64,000 nt of DNA, taken from positions 1 to 64,000 of the forward strand of contig REDH01000067.1 in the NCBI GenBank assembly GCA_007693585.1, written 5' to 3'. A program made the position numbers and the translations under genes. Shown here piece after piece: positions 8,787 through 17,536 of this stretch; positions within the stretch are counted from its first letter, which is position 1; every line of letters starts with the position of its first letter. The notes beneath the pieces were generated by a model. That model was given only the letters and a program-made list of their open reading frames with translations. It did no database searches and had not been told where the DNA came from. The DNA is from Deltaproteobacteria bacterium. GTDB taxonomy: Bacteria; Myxococcota_A; Bradymonadia; REDH01.

Positions 8787-9632
8787 TCAGCCGGCCAGGT
8801 CGATGTGCTCGACGGTGTCGACGGGTCGGCCGAGGAAGCGGCTCGCGATGTCGAGGAAGAGCTCGGGGGAATCCGTGACCTGGAGCCTGGCCGAAGGGGC
8901 GACCGGTCGCGTGTCGGGCGAGGGCGCACCAAGGAGCTCGGCGAGCGCGTTCGCAGTGGCATCGCCACTCTCGAACAGGGGCACGTCCCGGCCGAGGATC
9001 GCCCGGGCGACGCGGGCGATGACCGCGCTCATCATCGGGTAGTGCGTGCAGCCGAGGATCAGTGCATCCGGAGAGTTCTCCCGAAGCAGCGGGTCGAGGT
9101 AGGTGCGGGCGATCGCCTCCGGGACGGCCCCGTCCACCCATCCTTCCTCGACGAGAGGCACGAAGAGGGGGCAGGGGCGCTGGTGCGTGATCAGGGTGTT
9201 GTCGATCGCCGCCAGCGCCCTCGGGTATGCATGGCTGGCCACCGTCCCGCGGGTGCCGAGGACCGCCACGTGGCGTGCCGAGGCCGGCGGGGCCGCGAGC
9301 GCCCGGGCGACCTCGACGGCGACCGGGGTGATGACGTCGATGACGGGCACGCTCACCGCGGCCCGCACGGCCTCGAGAGCGAAGGCGCTCGCCGTGTTGC
9401 AGGCGATGACGATCGCTCGGCAGCCCGAGTCGACGAGGTGCCGGGCGACGCGGACGCTGTAGCGCTGGACGGTGTCCGGGCCCTTGGTCCCCCAGGGGAC
9501 GCGCGCCGTGTCTCCGACGTAGAGGAATGCGTCCCGGGGCAGGTGGCGTTCGAGAGCGCGCAGGACCGTGAGCCCGCCGACGCCGGAGTCGAACACCCCG
9601 ATCGGGCCTCCGGGCTCAGAATCCGGGTTCAC
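8787..9632 (-). CDS. murI: Glutamate racemase
   Basis: 281 residues. Converts L- to D-glutamate for peptidoglycan precursors in the cytoplasm. FDSGVGGLTV opens the fold; the two catalytic cysteines are in ACNTAS (about C78) and GCTHYP (about C195), and YVGDTARVPWG is present. The likely start is GTG at 9632, which overlaps the last 17 nt of the upstream lipoprotein gene, so its translation probably depends on ribosomes finishing that gene. Length is normal for MurI. Confidence 0.95.
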   Translation of the reverse strand: MNPDSEPGGPIGVFDSGVGGLTVLRALERHLPRDAFLYVGDTARVPWGTKGPDTVQRYSVRVARHLVDSGCRAIVIACNTASAFALEAVRAAVSVPVIDVITPVAVEVARALAAPPASARHVAVLGTRGTVASHAYPRALAAIDNTLITHQRPCPLFVPLVEEGWVDGAVPEAIARTYLDPLLRENSPDALILGCTHYPMMSAVIARVARAILGRDVPLFESGDATANALAELLGAPSPDTRPVAPSARLQVTDSPELFLDIASRFLGRPVDTVEHIDLAG

Positions 9633-12246
9633 GGACCGGCACGGCGATGGTCCGGGTGACGGCGCTGCCGCTGCCGCCGCCGACGCTGATGCCCAGGTTC
9701 AGCCGGCAGTCGCCCGGGATGGGCGTGGAGCCGGTCCGGCGGAGGCGGAACTCCTGGGACCAGGGCTGACCGACGTTCTCGAGGAGGGTGCGGAACTGGT
9801 AGCTCGCCACCGTGTCTCCAGCCTCGGCGGGGAGCCCCTCCTGGGTGTACCCGACCTGCCGCCGCGCGAAGCGAATGGCGAAGCTCAGGCTGGGGGCGGG
9901 GCCCGGCGTGATCTGGATGTCGGACCCGCAGTCCGCCAGGCTGTAGCTGACGGCGGTGGTCGTGTTCACCGGGTTCAGCCAGAGGTCGCGCAGGTGCAGG
10001 GCAAACTCGCGGGACTGGCCGGAGGAGATCTCGATGCGGGAGATTCCGTCGCCGCCCACGGGCTGGAGGGTGGCGGCGTCCACGATGCCGCTGTGGATCG
10101 AGGGAAAGCTGATGTTCGGATCGTTGTTGAAGAGGTTCGGTGCATCCAGCGAGCGGAAGACGGGCCGCCCGCTCAGCGTGACCCGGCTCTGCGTCCAGAT
10201 GACCGTGTCTCCTTCCCACGCGCCGCTCGGGCCGTCGTACACGCCGTTGCGCGGACGCGTCGGTGTCTGGACATCGATGAAGCCCTCGTTGAGCGGGGAC
10301 TGGGGATCGTACTGGTCGTTGTCGTTGTAATCGAACAGCGGCTCGCCCAGGTCGAAGAAGATCTCGCCCTCGTCGTACCGGCCGTTGCCGTTGCCGTCGA
10401 GGAAGGCCTCCTCGCCCTGCGTCCAGGCCACGATGGTCACAAGCATGTCCCGCGGGTTGACGACGCGGTTGGTGCCATCGTCGGTCACCACGCGGGGCTC
10501 GCCGGAGATCGGGGCCACGGTTCGCGGGCGCACGCCATTGGGGTTGTAGACCGTCGTCACCCGCCCGTTCGAGTCGGGCGAACGGGGAGACTGGATGGTG
10601 CCCTGCTCGCTGTGGAAGAAGACCTCGGTGCCCGGGAAGGTGACCGGGTTGCCGAACCGATCGCGCAGGATGGTGGAGCAGGTCACGCTCACGCCCTGGT
10701 CGCGGATGTCGGCGGCATCGAGGCTCGTGGGCACCGTGACCATCGCGCCGGCGTTGTCGGGCGTGCACTCGAGCGTCCAGCCGTTGGCCGTCGGGCGGGC
10801 CCCGAGGATCGACAGGGCGTTCGACGAACACACGGTCGCCGTCTGACCGAACGGGTAGGTCGCCTGCACCTCGATCTGGCCGGCCTGGGTTCCACTGAAC
10901 ACCTCGACCCCCGCGCAGCCATCCGCCCCGGTCACCGACGACTGGCTGTTCAGGCGCGCGTCACCGATGCCCGTGGAGATCGCGAACTCCACCCGCTCCC
11001 CCTGACGGACCGGCGTGCCGGCGGCGTCCGCGAAGCAGAAGCGGAGCGAGCCCGATTCGTTCCGGCCGGACTCGGCCACACCCAGCACGCTCGGCGACAT
11101 CCCCTCGAAGGTGCACAGCGGACGCGCGAAGAAGAACAGATCCTCCTCCACGATGCACTCCGTGGTCTCGTCGACACCGTTCGCGGTCCACGAGGCAGTC
11201 GCGACGGTGCCCGCCGCCCCCGCCTCCGTGCTCGACCGGATGAACACCAGGCTGCGTCCCTCCTCGTCGGTCGTCAGCTCGGTGGCCTCTCCCAGGCTGG
11301 TGCCGTTCGGACCGGTGAGCAGCGTGCCGGCCTGCACGGATACGTCGATCCGGGCCCCGGAGATGGCCGCGGCCGCCTGATTCACCAGGAAGAAGTCCAT
11401 CTGGGTCACTTCCTCGCCGTTCGCCGGCGCGCGAAGCTGGCTGAACGAGACCTGGCACAGCGCCCCGTCCGGCGGCTCGTCCGTCACCACGAGGCGGATG
11501 CACACCGGGGGACCCGCGATCGCTTCATCCGTGAACGTCGCGCAGATGTTGGCGTTCGTCTCCTCACCCCGACCGGAGACCGTCACCTGGGTACGGCCGT
11601 TCGCCGCCGTGAAGCGGGCGCGCGCGTTGCCCCCACCCTGGAACTCCACGTTCCCGGACGTGATCTCGAAGCGGACGGCCGTGCCCTCCGGCATCGGCGC
11701 TCCGCTCACCGTCTCCGCGGACGCGGTGATGACCGAAGTGCTCTGCGTTCCCATCAACTGAGGCTGAGCCGTCAGCCGGATCAGCGACGACCCGGGGCTC
11801 CGATCCTGACAGCGAATCCGCTCGGCCATCTCGCGGCGAACGCCATCGAAGAGCGCAACGACCTGCACCTCGCCCTCGCCCTCGCAGGCCAGCTCGAAGG
11901 TCGCGCGACCCACACCGCCCGTCGTCGGACCCGTCTCCTGCCGCTCCCCGGTGCTCGTGAAGCTCGCGCCCGGACCTCCGTCCACACCCTCGGCAAACAC
12001 CGTCACCGCAGAGCCGTCCGGTGCCGGCGCACCCCCCACCGAGGCCAGGACCGTCACCACCGCGAGGTCCGACCCGTCCGCCGCGATCGTACGCGGCGAC
12101 ACACTGATCGACAGGTCCGGCGCACCCTCGTCATCGTCCCCGCACCCCATGGACGGGCCAACGAGAAGAAACGCGCACAACACCGCAAGCCAGACTCGAG
12201 AGCTGCGGCGACGGTCAGCGAACGGAAGCACTTCGGCCGGATTCAT
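9616..12246 (-). CDS. Large Ig-like (invasin-type) repeat lipoprotein
   Basis: 876 residues. The N-terminus has a basic stretch, a hydrophobic core (VWLAVLCAFLLVG) and SMGC, giving a lipidated Cys about position 35, followed by acidic GDDDEG. The body is a series of Big-type Ig-like beta domains (DLSISVSPRTIAADGSDLAVVTV, then repeats ending in GxAxxxL...V strands), as in surface adhesins. About residues 595-640 contain DGNGNGRYDEGE and DYNDNDQYD, EF-hand-like calcium-binding loops. The ATG at 12246 is chosen because the signal peptide follows it. Its 3' end overlaps murI. Probably on the outer surface as a structural or adhesive protein; partner unknown. Confidence 0.85.
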   Translation of the reverse strand: MNPAEVLPFADRRRSSRVWLAVLCAFLLVGPSMGCGDDDEGAPDLSISVSPRTIAADGSDLAVVTVLASVGGAPAPDGSAVTVFAEGVDGGPGASFTSTGERQETGPTTGGVGRATFELACEGEGEVQVVALFDGVRREMAERIRCQDRSPGSSLIRLTAQPQLMGTQSTSVITASAETVSGAPMPEGTAVRFEITSGNVEFQGGGNARARFTAANGRTQVTVSGRGEETNANICATFTDEAIAGPPVCIRLVVTDEPPDGALCQVSFSQLRAPANGEEVTQMDFFLVNQAAAAISGARIDVSVQAGTLLTGPNGTSLGEATELTTDEEGRSLVFIRSSTEAGAAGTVATASWTANGVDETTECIVEEDLFFFARPLCTFEGMSPSVLGVAESGRNESGSLRFCFADAAGTPVRQGERVEFAISTGIGDARLNSQSSVTGADGCAGVEVFSGTQAGQIEVQATYPFGQTATVCSSNALSILGARPTANGWTLECTPDNAGAMVTVPTSLDAADIRDQGVSVTCSTILRDRFGNPVTFPGTEVFFHSEQGTIQSPRSPDSNGRVTTVYNPNGVRPRTVAPISGEPRVVTDDGTNRVVNPRDMLVTIVAWTQGEEAFLDGNGNGRYDEGEIFFDLGEPLFDYNDNDQYDPQSPLNEGFIDVQTPTRPRNGVYDGPSGAWEGDTVIWTQSRVTLSGRPVFRSLDAPNLFNNDPNISFPSIHSGIVDAATLQPVGGDGISRIEISSGQSREFALHLRDLWLNPVNTTTAVSYSLADCGSDIQITPGPAPSLSFAIRFARRQVGYTQEGLPAEAGDTVASYQFRTLLENVGQPWSQEFRLRRTGSTPIPGDCRLNLGISVGGGSGSAVTRTIAVPVREPGF

Positions 12247-12306
12247 GGGATCCACTCCTGCAATCTGGACTCGTGGCACGGCCTGACTGGCCCGGCACGT
12301 GCCCGC

Positions 12307-12387
12307 AGCCTAGCCGCCCCCCACGCGGAATCAAGTTTTCGTCGACGACGAAGCAGACTTGAGTGACCACACCCGGAAGGGTACAGT
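12307..12387. promoter_or_regulatory. Divergent sigma-70-like promoters
   Basis: In the 201-bp gap between divergent genes, the plus strand has TTGAGT (12359-12364), a 17-bp spacer and TACAGT (12382-12387), 60 nt before the PEGA-protein ATG. The minus strand has TTGATT (complement of 12329-12334), a 16-bp spacer and TAGGCT (complement of 12307-12312), 60 nt before the lipoprotein ATG. A TCGTCGACGA palindrome lies between the two -35 boxes and could be an operator. Spacing is good; the -10 matches are partial. Confidence 0.5.
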
Positions 12388-12447
12388 CCCCCACCAGGGG
12401 GGCCAACCCCCGCGACAGCGAAACCGGACGTCTCCCAGCCAAGGCGC

Positions 12448-13587
12448 ATGATGGCACAGTCGATCGCTCGAACGCTCCTCCCGATCCTCGTCGCGGTGGC
12501 CCTCATCCCCGCCAGCGCCAGCGCGCAGTTGCTCGTGCTCGGACCCCACACCACCGGGGACCTCGAGGAACCCGACCGGGAAGCGCTCGTCAGTGCCCTC
12601 GCCGAAGCCGCCGAAGAAGCCGCCGAAGGCACCGTCGTGCTCGCCCTCGACACCATCTGCGAGTCCGCAAGCTGCGCCGCCGAAGCCGCGCGGGAACACG
12701 GCGCCACAGCCGCTCTCACCACGCAGATCAACGCCGAAGCCGAGATCTACGACATCGCCCTCCTCATCGTCGACCACGAGGGCGAACGACTCGCCACCGT
12801 CACCTCCGACTGCACCTTCTGCCCCGTCGCCGAAGCCGCGGTCACCCTCAGACGCGCCGTCGCCCAGGTCATCGGGGAAGCCGGACCGATCACCGAACCG
12901 GAACCCGAGCCCGAGCCCGAACCGGAACCCGAGCCCGAACCGGAGCCCGAACCCGTCGCCGAGCCGGAGCCCGAACCCGAAGCTCCCCAGCCGGACCTTG
13001 GCTACACCGCCGGCGACACCCCCGTGCGCATCATCGCCCGACCCTCCTCCGCCACCATCCGCGTCAACGGCCGGCAGGTCGGCACCGGGGAAGCCGAGAT
13101 CCTCGCCGGAGCCCAGACCATGCAGATCACCGTGGAGGCCCGAAGGCACCAGACCTTCCACACCGAGCTGACCCTCGCCGACCAGGGCGAAGCACCCATC
13201 GCGCTCCACGTCCGCCTCGACGCCGCCGCCGATGTCGCCGCCACCACGGCCGGCCGCCAGGGCGACCCGAGAATGACCGCCATCGGAGGCACCGTCGCCG
13301 GCGTCGGGGTAGCGTCCACGATCGCCGGCATCGTACTCCTCGGCCTCGACGGTCGGAGCGCCTGCTCCGAGGGAGACATCACCGAGTGCCCCGACGTGCT
13401 CGAGACCACCGCCGGAGGCGCATTCCTCACCGCCGCCGGCGCCGCGGCCATCGGCACGGGACTCACCCTCATCCTCCTCAACCGAAACGCCGCCGAACGC
13501 GCCGACGGCGCAGCGGCCGCCGGGCCCACCCTCCGCGTGGGCGCCTCGCACCGCGGCGCCTTTCTCGGACTCGATACGCGGTTCTGA
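12448..13587 (+). CDS. PEGA-domain protein with Glu-Pro linker
   Basis: 379 residues. A signal peptide (LLPILVAVALIPASASAQ) is followed by a mixed alpha/beta domain of about 110 residues with paired cysteines (TICESASCAAEA, DCTFC), resembling the N-terminal region of myxobacterial PEGA proteins. A rigid Glu-Pro linker runs about residues 150-180, then a PEGA domain (IIARPSSATIRVNGRQVGTGEAEI) and two hydrophobic helices near 275 and 325. PEGA domains bind sugars or surface layers. Two adjacent ATGs (12448, 12451) could both start it. It stands alone between a divergent lipoprotein and a downstream plus-strand gene. Role unknown. Confidence 0.75.
   Translation: MMAQSIARTLLPILVAVALIPASASAQLLVLGPHTTGDLEEPDREALVSALAEAAEEAAEGTVVLALDTICESASCAAEAAREHGATAALTTQINAEAEIYDIALLIVDHEGERLATVTSDCTFCPVAEAAVTLRRAVAQVIGEAGPITEPEPEPEPEPEPEPEPEPEPVAEPEPEPEAPQPDLGYTAGDTPVRIIARPSSATIRVNGRQVGTGEAEILAGAQTMQITVEARRHQTFHTELTLADQGEAPIALHVRLDAAADVAATTAGRQGDPRMTAIGGTVAGVGVASTIAGIVLLGLDGRSACSEGDITECPDVLETTAGGAFLTAAGAAAIGTGLTLILLNRNAAERADGAAAAGPTLRVGASHRGAFLGLDTRF
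12893..12986 (+). repeat. Glu-Pro dipeptide repeat tract
   Basis: Repeated GAR-CCN codons encode (EP)n, broken once by VA. The rigid spacer probably spans the periplasm or wall, as in TonB-like linkers. Codons alternate irregularly (GAA/GAG, CCC/CCG), so the tract looks old rather than freshly expanded. Confidence 0.85.
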
Positions 13588-13628
13588 ATCCCCTCCGACA
13601 TCCCTCCCCCCGACCCGAACCGCACCGC

Positions 13629-14495
13629 ATGACCTCCAGCGTGCTCTTCGCCTTCCTGAGCAGCGACCCCACCCTCGACCGCTACGCACCCGCGCTCTTC
13701 CGTAGCGGACTCGCCGCGCCCGTCGGCCATCCGGACTCCAGCGCGCCATGGGCCCTCGGCATGGCCTGGACGCAGCAGCAACGCGGACTCGTTCGACGAC
13801 AGCCCCGGCTCGCCAGCATGAGCCCCGACATCGCTGCCCTCCTCGTCGACACCCCGGGACGATCCGCCCTCGGAGGACTCTTCCGACATGGACCCTCGGC
13901 CGCAAGCGAAACCTCCCCCCCCTACCGCTCCCGCGACTGGGTCTTCGTCGCACACCCCGACGAACGATCCGACGAAGACCGAGACCGCAGAGAAGCCGCA
14001 ACAGCCCCACCAGGCCTGCTCGCCCAGCGGGAAGGCAATGCCCGTACCGAACGGCGATTCCTGACCGTCGTCCGGGCTCTGCGAGAAGTCCGGCGGACCG
14101 GACAACCCGAAACCGTGCACCGGAACCTGCTCGAAGGCCTCGCCCGGGCCATGCAGCTCCTCCCCAGCGCCGAGAAGGGCGACGCGACCGCCGACGATGA
14201 TGCCCCCCCCCTCGACGTTCTGCTCACCGATGGCGAAGTGCTCCTCGCACACGCCCACCGCCGCCCCATCCACTGGAAGCTCCAGAAGGGACTCCACGAG
14301 CGAGACCTGCCCGCCGTCGACGGGCTCAGCCTCGACCGCGTCGGCAATCGGCCCCGGTACAGGGCCGTGGCGCTCCAGCAGGGATGCGACCACGCGCCCG
14401 GATGGTCCAGCATACGCCCCGGCCAGTCCATCCTCGTCACCCGCGAAGCCGACGTGCTCGTCCACGACCCCCAGACGGGGCCCTCGCCCGGATGA
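13629..14495 (+). CDS. Degenerate class II glutamine amidotransferase-like protein
   Basis: 288 residues from the ATG at 13629, 42 nt after the PEGA gene. The layout matches small YafJ-type class II amidotransferases: LSSDP near the start, an APWALGMAW block where HPDGWGxxW is expected, SPPYRSRDWVFVAHPD in place of NTHPFRxGxWxFAHNG, LLTDGEVLLAHAHR, and a final PGWSSIRPGQSILV. The catalytic Cys that should follow the initiator Met is absent (MTSSV), and so is the Asn of the oxyanion motif. It is therefore probably a pseudoenzyme or a repurposed fold. Family call is from pattern only; a structure prediction would settle it. Confidence 0.5.
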   Translation: MTSSVLFAFLSSDPTLDRYAPALFRSGLAAPVGHPDSSAPWALGMAWTQQQRGLVRRQPRLASMSPDIAALLVDTPGRSALGGLFRHGPSAASETSPPYRSRDWVFVAHPDERSDEDRDRREAATAPPGLLAQREGNARTERRFLTVVRALREVRRTGQPETVHRNLLEGLARAMQLLPSAEKGDATADDDAPPLDVLLTDGEVLLAHAHRRPIHWKLQKGLHERDLPAVDGLSLDRVGNRPRYRAVALQQGCDHAPGWSSIRPGQSILVTREADVLVHDPQTGPSPG

Positions 14496-14499
14496 GCGC

Positions 14500-15936
14500 T
14501 CAGCGCACGGACCGCGGCTCCTCCAGTCCGAGCAGCGCGAGCGCAGCCGACAGCCGCACGAAGAACAACTCGTCGTCGAGCCACTCCTCGAGCCGCACAC
14601 CGTCCCCCCGTCCCTCCTCGATGGCACGCTCGGCCAGATAGACCCGAACCCACGGCTGATGACTGTCCCCGAAGGCGTCCCACAGGGCAGGACCGGTGAG
14701 AACCGTCCCCAGCACGCGCAGGGCAAGGTCTCCACTCGACAGGGTCTCGCCGGTCACGAGTGACCGCAGACGACCCTCGAGCTGCCGGACGATCCGGTCC
14801 CGGGTCTCGCTCGGCTCCATGCTCAGGAGGCTGCGCATCGCGTTGTCGCGCCCCGTGTCCGTGGTCAGCGCCGCCGCCAGATGCTCCGCTGCCGCATCCG
14901 GATGAAACGCGAACGCATGGTCGAGCGCGCGACGCGCCAGCTCGGCATCCTCATCGGCCAGGAACGGCTGCAGAACGGCCAGCGATGCCCCGTGGCGCCG
15001 GTGCACGTCGAAGGCCGCGGCGCGCACGGCGGGATCCCGATCGCTCGCCATCAGCAAGGCCTGCTGACGCGCCCGATCCCCGGGGAGCCGGCTCATCGCG
15101 CGGAGAGCCCGCGCGCGAAGCCGGGCCTCACCGCCGACGACGAGGCTGCGCAGCGCGTCCTCGACCAGCGGATCGCCGAGCATCCCGAGCCCCAGCGTCG
15201 CCTCCACGCGCTCCGGGTCGTCGCCGAACCGGAGGAGGGCACGGTAGAGCGGCCAGAACTCCGGCGCATCGAGGAGCTGGGAGAGTCGCAACCCCAGGAG
15301 CCGGCGCTCCGGACGATCGCTGTGCAGATCCTGCAGCACGTGCTCCATCGCGTCCTCGTGCGAGCGGGCCACGAGCTGCGCGAAGGCCCGCTCGGCGAGG
15401 ACCGGATCCGCATCCTCGCGCAGCCGCAGCAGGTCGTCCGTGGGGAGGGCGACCCCGTGCACCGCGGCCAGCTCGAGCACCTCGCCGCGCACCAGCGGAT
15501 CGCTGTCCCGCAGACCGCGCTCGAACACCTGCTGCCGGCGCTCCCCGGCCTCGAAGCGCGCCAGCAAACGCAGCATGGCGCGCCTCTCGTCGGTCGATCC
15601 CTGCAGCATGCGCTGACTGACCACCCGGCCCGCTCCCGTGTCCCCCTCCCGCAGAAGCCGCTCCGCCGCCGCGAGCTGCACGCGCACATGCTCGTCCCCG
15701 AGCGCCTCCACCACAAGCGCCTGCGCTTCGTCCCGGCCCAGAAGCGAGAGCAGCCGAACCGTCTCCGCGCGGACATCGGGGTGAGAGAAGGACAACCCCT
15801 CTTCGATCAGCGCGCGCGCAGTCTCCTCCACGTCGACGGTCTGGTCGTCGGAGCCGCAGCTCGGCAGCAGCAGCGACAGCAGCAGCACAAGCCACCCCAC
15901 CCGAGGAGGTCGCGGCCCGCACCGGGCAGCCGTCAC
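14500..15936 (-). CDS. HEAT-repeat lipoprotein
   Basis: 478 residues. Signal sequence VGWLVLLLSLLLPSC gives a lipidated Cys about position 27. The rest is a continuous alpha-solenoid of HEAT-like repeats (SHPDVRAETVRLLSLLGRDEA, DEHVRVQLAAAERLLREG and so on), a scaffold for protein contacts at the membrane. The start is GTG at 15936, which overlaps the stop of the upstream hydrolase gene as GTGA, so the two are translationally coupled. It converges on the amidotransferase-like gene with a 4-nt gap. Partners unknown. Confidence 0.85.
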   Translation of the reverse strand: MTAARCGPRPPRVGWLVLLLSLLLPSCGSDDQTVDVEETARALIEEGLSFSHPDVRAETVRLLSLLGRDEAQALVVEALGDEHVRVQLAAAERLLREGDTGAGRVVSQRMLQGSTDERRAMLRLLARFEAGERRQQVFERGLRDSDPLVRGEVLELAAVHGVALPTDDLLRLREDADPVLAERAFAQLVARSHEDAMEHVLQDLHSDRPERRLLGLRLSQLLDAPEFWPLYRALLRFGDDPERVEATLGLGMLGDPLVEDALRSLVVGGEARLRARALRAMSRLPGDRARQQALLMASDRDPAVRAAAFDVHRRHGASLAVLQPFLADEDAELARRALDHAFAFHPDAAAEHLAAALTTDTGRDNAMRSLLSMEPSETRDRIVRQLEGRLRSLVTGETLSSGDLALRVLGTVLTGPALWDAFGDSHQPWVRVYLAERAIEEGRGDGVRLEEWLDDELFFVRLSAALALLGLEEPRSVR

Positions 15937-16772
15937 GCCTCCCTCCCCGTGCTGAAGTGCTCCAGGAGCCGCTCGGCGTGCCGGGCCCCATCCACCTCGA
16001 AGAGCAGCTCATGGAAAGCGCCCGGGACCTCCTCCACCGTCACGAGACCTTCCGGTGCCCGCTCGGCCCACCGGCGCGCCGCCATCGCGTCCACCAGGCG
16101 ATCGTCCCCGGCCAGCAGCATCAGAAGAGGGACGGGCAGGTGCCGGGCCTGCCGGCCGCACAGCGTGATCGCCCGCTCCGCCTCCGTGAACCAGCGCGTG
16201 TTCACCACGAAGTGGTTGAGCGGATCATTGGCGTAGGCATCCCGCACCGCTGGATCATGCGACAGGTGGGCCGGGTCGATCTCCGTCGGAAGGCTCACCC
16301 GCGGAAGCACCCGGCTCAGCGTTCGCCCAGCCGCCAGCTTCCAGCGCGGAGCCTCCACCGCAAAGCCGAGCAGCGGCGCCGACAACGCCGCCACCCGCAC
16401 CGAGCGCGGACGGGTCAGCAGGTACAGCAGGCTGATCAGGCCCCCGTTCGAATGACCCAGCAGGTGCAACCGCTCCGGCGAGACCCCCAGATGATCCACC
16501 AGCTGCTCCACATCCGCCGCGTACGCATCGAAGTGAAGAACATGGCCCCGCGGGCCGTCGCTTTTGCCGTGGCCACGCATATCCGGTAGGACCACGCGGA
16601 ACCCGGCGTCGACGAAAGGGCCGAGCCGCTCGACATACCGACCCCCATGCTCTCCGTAACCGTGCACGACCACAAGGACATCCCGGGCATCGGCATCGCC
16701 GATCTCCCGGACGAAGAGACGAACCCCCTCTCTCGTTCGAAGCGTCCAGGCTCGCTCGTCCAGCGTCGTCAT
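15933..16772 (-). CDS. Alpha/beta hydrolase, monoglyceride-lipase type
   Basis: 279 residues with no signal peptide. VHGYGEHGGRYV is the lid/oxyanion region typical of monoacylglycerol lipases and lysophospholipases. The nucleophile is in GHSNGG, the acid in LAGDDRLVD and the histidine in GAFHELLFE, so the triad is complete and the enzyme should be active. Likely substrate is a mono- or lysolipid ester (family knowledge). The downstream HEAT lipoprotein gene overlaps it by 4 nt. Confidence 0.88.
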   Translation of the reverse strand: MTTLDERAWTLRTREGVRLFVREIGDADARDVLVVVHGYGEHGGRYVERLGPFVDAGFRVVLPDMRGHGKSDGPRGHVLHFDAYAADVEQLVDHLGVSPERLHLLGHSNGGLISLLYLLTRPRSVRVAALSAPLLGFAVEAPRWKLAAGRTLSRVLPRVSLPTEIDPAHLSHDPAVRDAYANDPLNHFVVNTRWFTEAERAITLCGRQARHLPVPLLMLLAGDDRLVDAMAARRWAERAPEGLVTVEEVPGAFHELLFEVDGARHAERLLEHFSTGREA

Positions 16773-16888
16773 CGATGCTCTCCTCTCGTCGGCAGAGGTT
16801 GCTCTCCCCGGAGACTCACCCCATGGCCCGATGTTGTCAACGCCCCACCACGCCCGGACCAGCCCCCCGCGTCCGGCCAGGAGGTCCC

Positions 16889-17494
16889 ATGAACAGAATC
16901 ACCCCCCTCGCCCTGCTCACCCTCGCCCTCGTCCTGACCCTGCCCGCCGTGGCGTCCGCACAGGATGTCTTCCTCAACGGCATCCAGATCGGCCCGGGAT
17001 CCCTCACCGACACGACCCTCGATCGCATCGAGGAAGTCCAGTTCGACGAGGACGGAAACGTGCACATCATCGCCCGGGTCCAACTCCAGGTCGACGGTGC
17101 TCCCGAAAGCCGAAACGCCGCCGCCATGGCGCGCGTCCTCCAGGGCCAGTTCTTCCTCGTCGTGCAGAACCCGAATGCCTCCACCCACCGCTACACCACC
17201 CGCATCGAGATCAACGGCCACCAGGTCGCCGAAGTCCCCGCGGGACAGACGGTCTTCACCGACGAGGTGACCCAGTGGCTCCAGCTCGGACGCAATGACG
17301 TGATCATCCGCTTCGAGCGCGATGGAGCGGCCTCCGGAAACGAAGGCGACAACCTCATGGTCGTCATCGGCCGCGGAGAGCAGCAGGACGGAAGGCTCAT
17401 GGTCCGGCGCCGCTTCGCCACAGCCAGCGTCACCGGCGCGGCGACCTCGCCCCGCGAGACCCACGACGAGACCTTCACCCTCGAGCGCCAGTAG
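16889..17494 (+). CDS. Secreted protein of unknown function
   Basis: 201 residues. The ATG at 16889 sits 6 nt after a perfect AGGAGG and begins a classic signal peptide (LALLTLALVLTLPAVASAQ, cut after SAQ). The mature part is beta-rich with no cysteines (DVFLNGIQIGPGS, FDEDGNVHIIARVQLQVDGA, YTTRIEINGHQVAEV). It looks like a small periplasmic or secreted beta-sandwich. I do not recognise the family. It is divergent from the hydrolase gene. Confidence 0.75.
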   Translation: MNRITPLALLTLALVLTLPAVASAQDVFLNGIQIGPGSLTDTTLDRIEEVQFDEDGNVHIIARVQLQVDGAPESRNAAAMARVLQGQFFLVVQNPNASTHRYTTRIEINGHQVAEVPAGQTVFTDEVTQWLQLGRNDVIIRFERDGAASGNEGDNLMVVIGRGEQQDGRLMVRRRFATASVTGAATSPRETHDETFTLERQ

Positions 17495-17498
17495 GCGA

Positions 17499-17524
17499 AC
17501 CGGCCATCATCCGTTCCGGCCGGT
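17499..17524. terminator. Hairpin between convergent genes
   Basis: Arms ACCGGCC (17499-17505) and GGCCGGT (17518-17524) form a 7-bp stem between convergent stop codons (17494 and 17537). There is no T tract on either side, so if it terminates it would need Rho or act weakly. Confidence 0.35.
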
Positions 17525-17536
17525 CCCCCACCCGCC

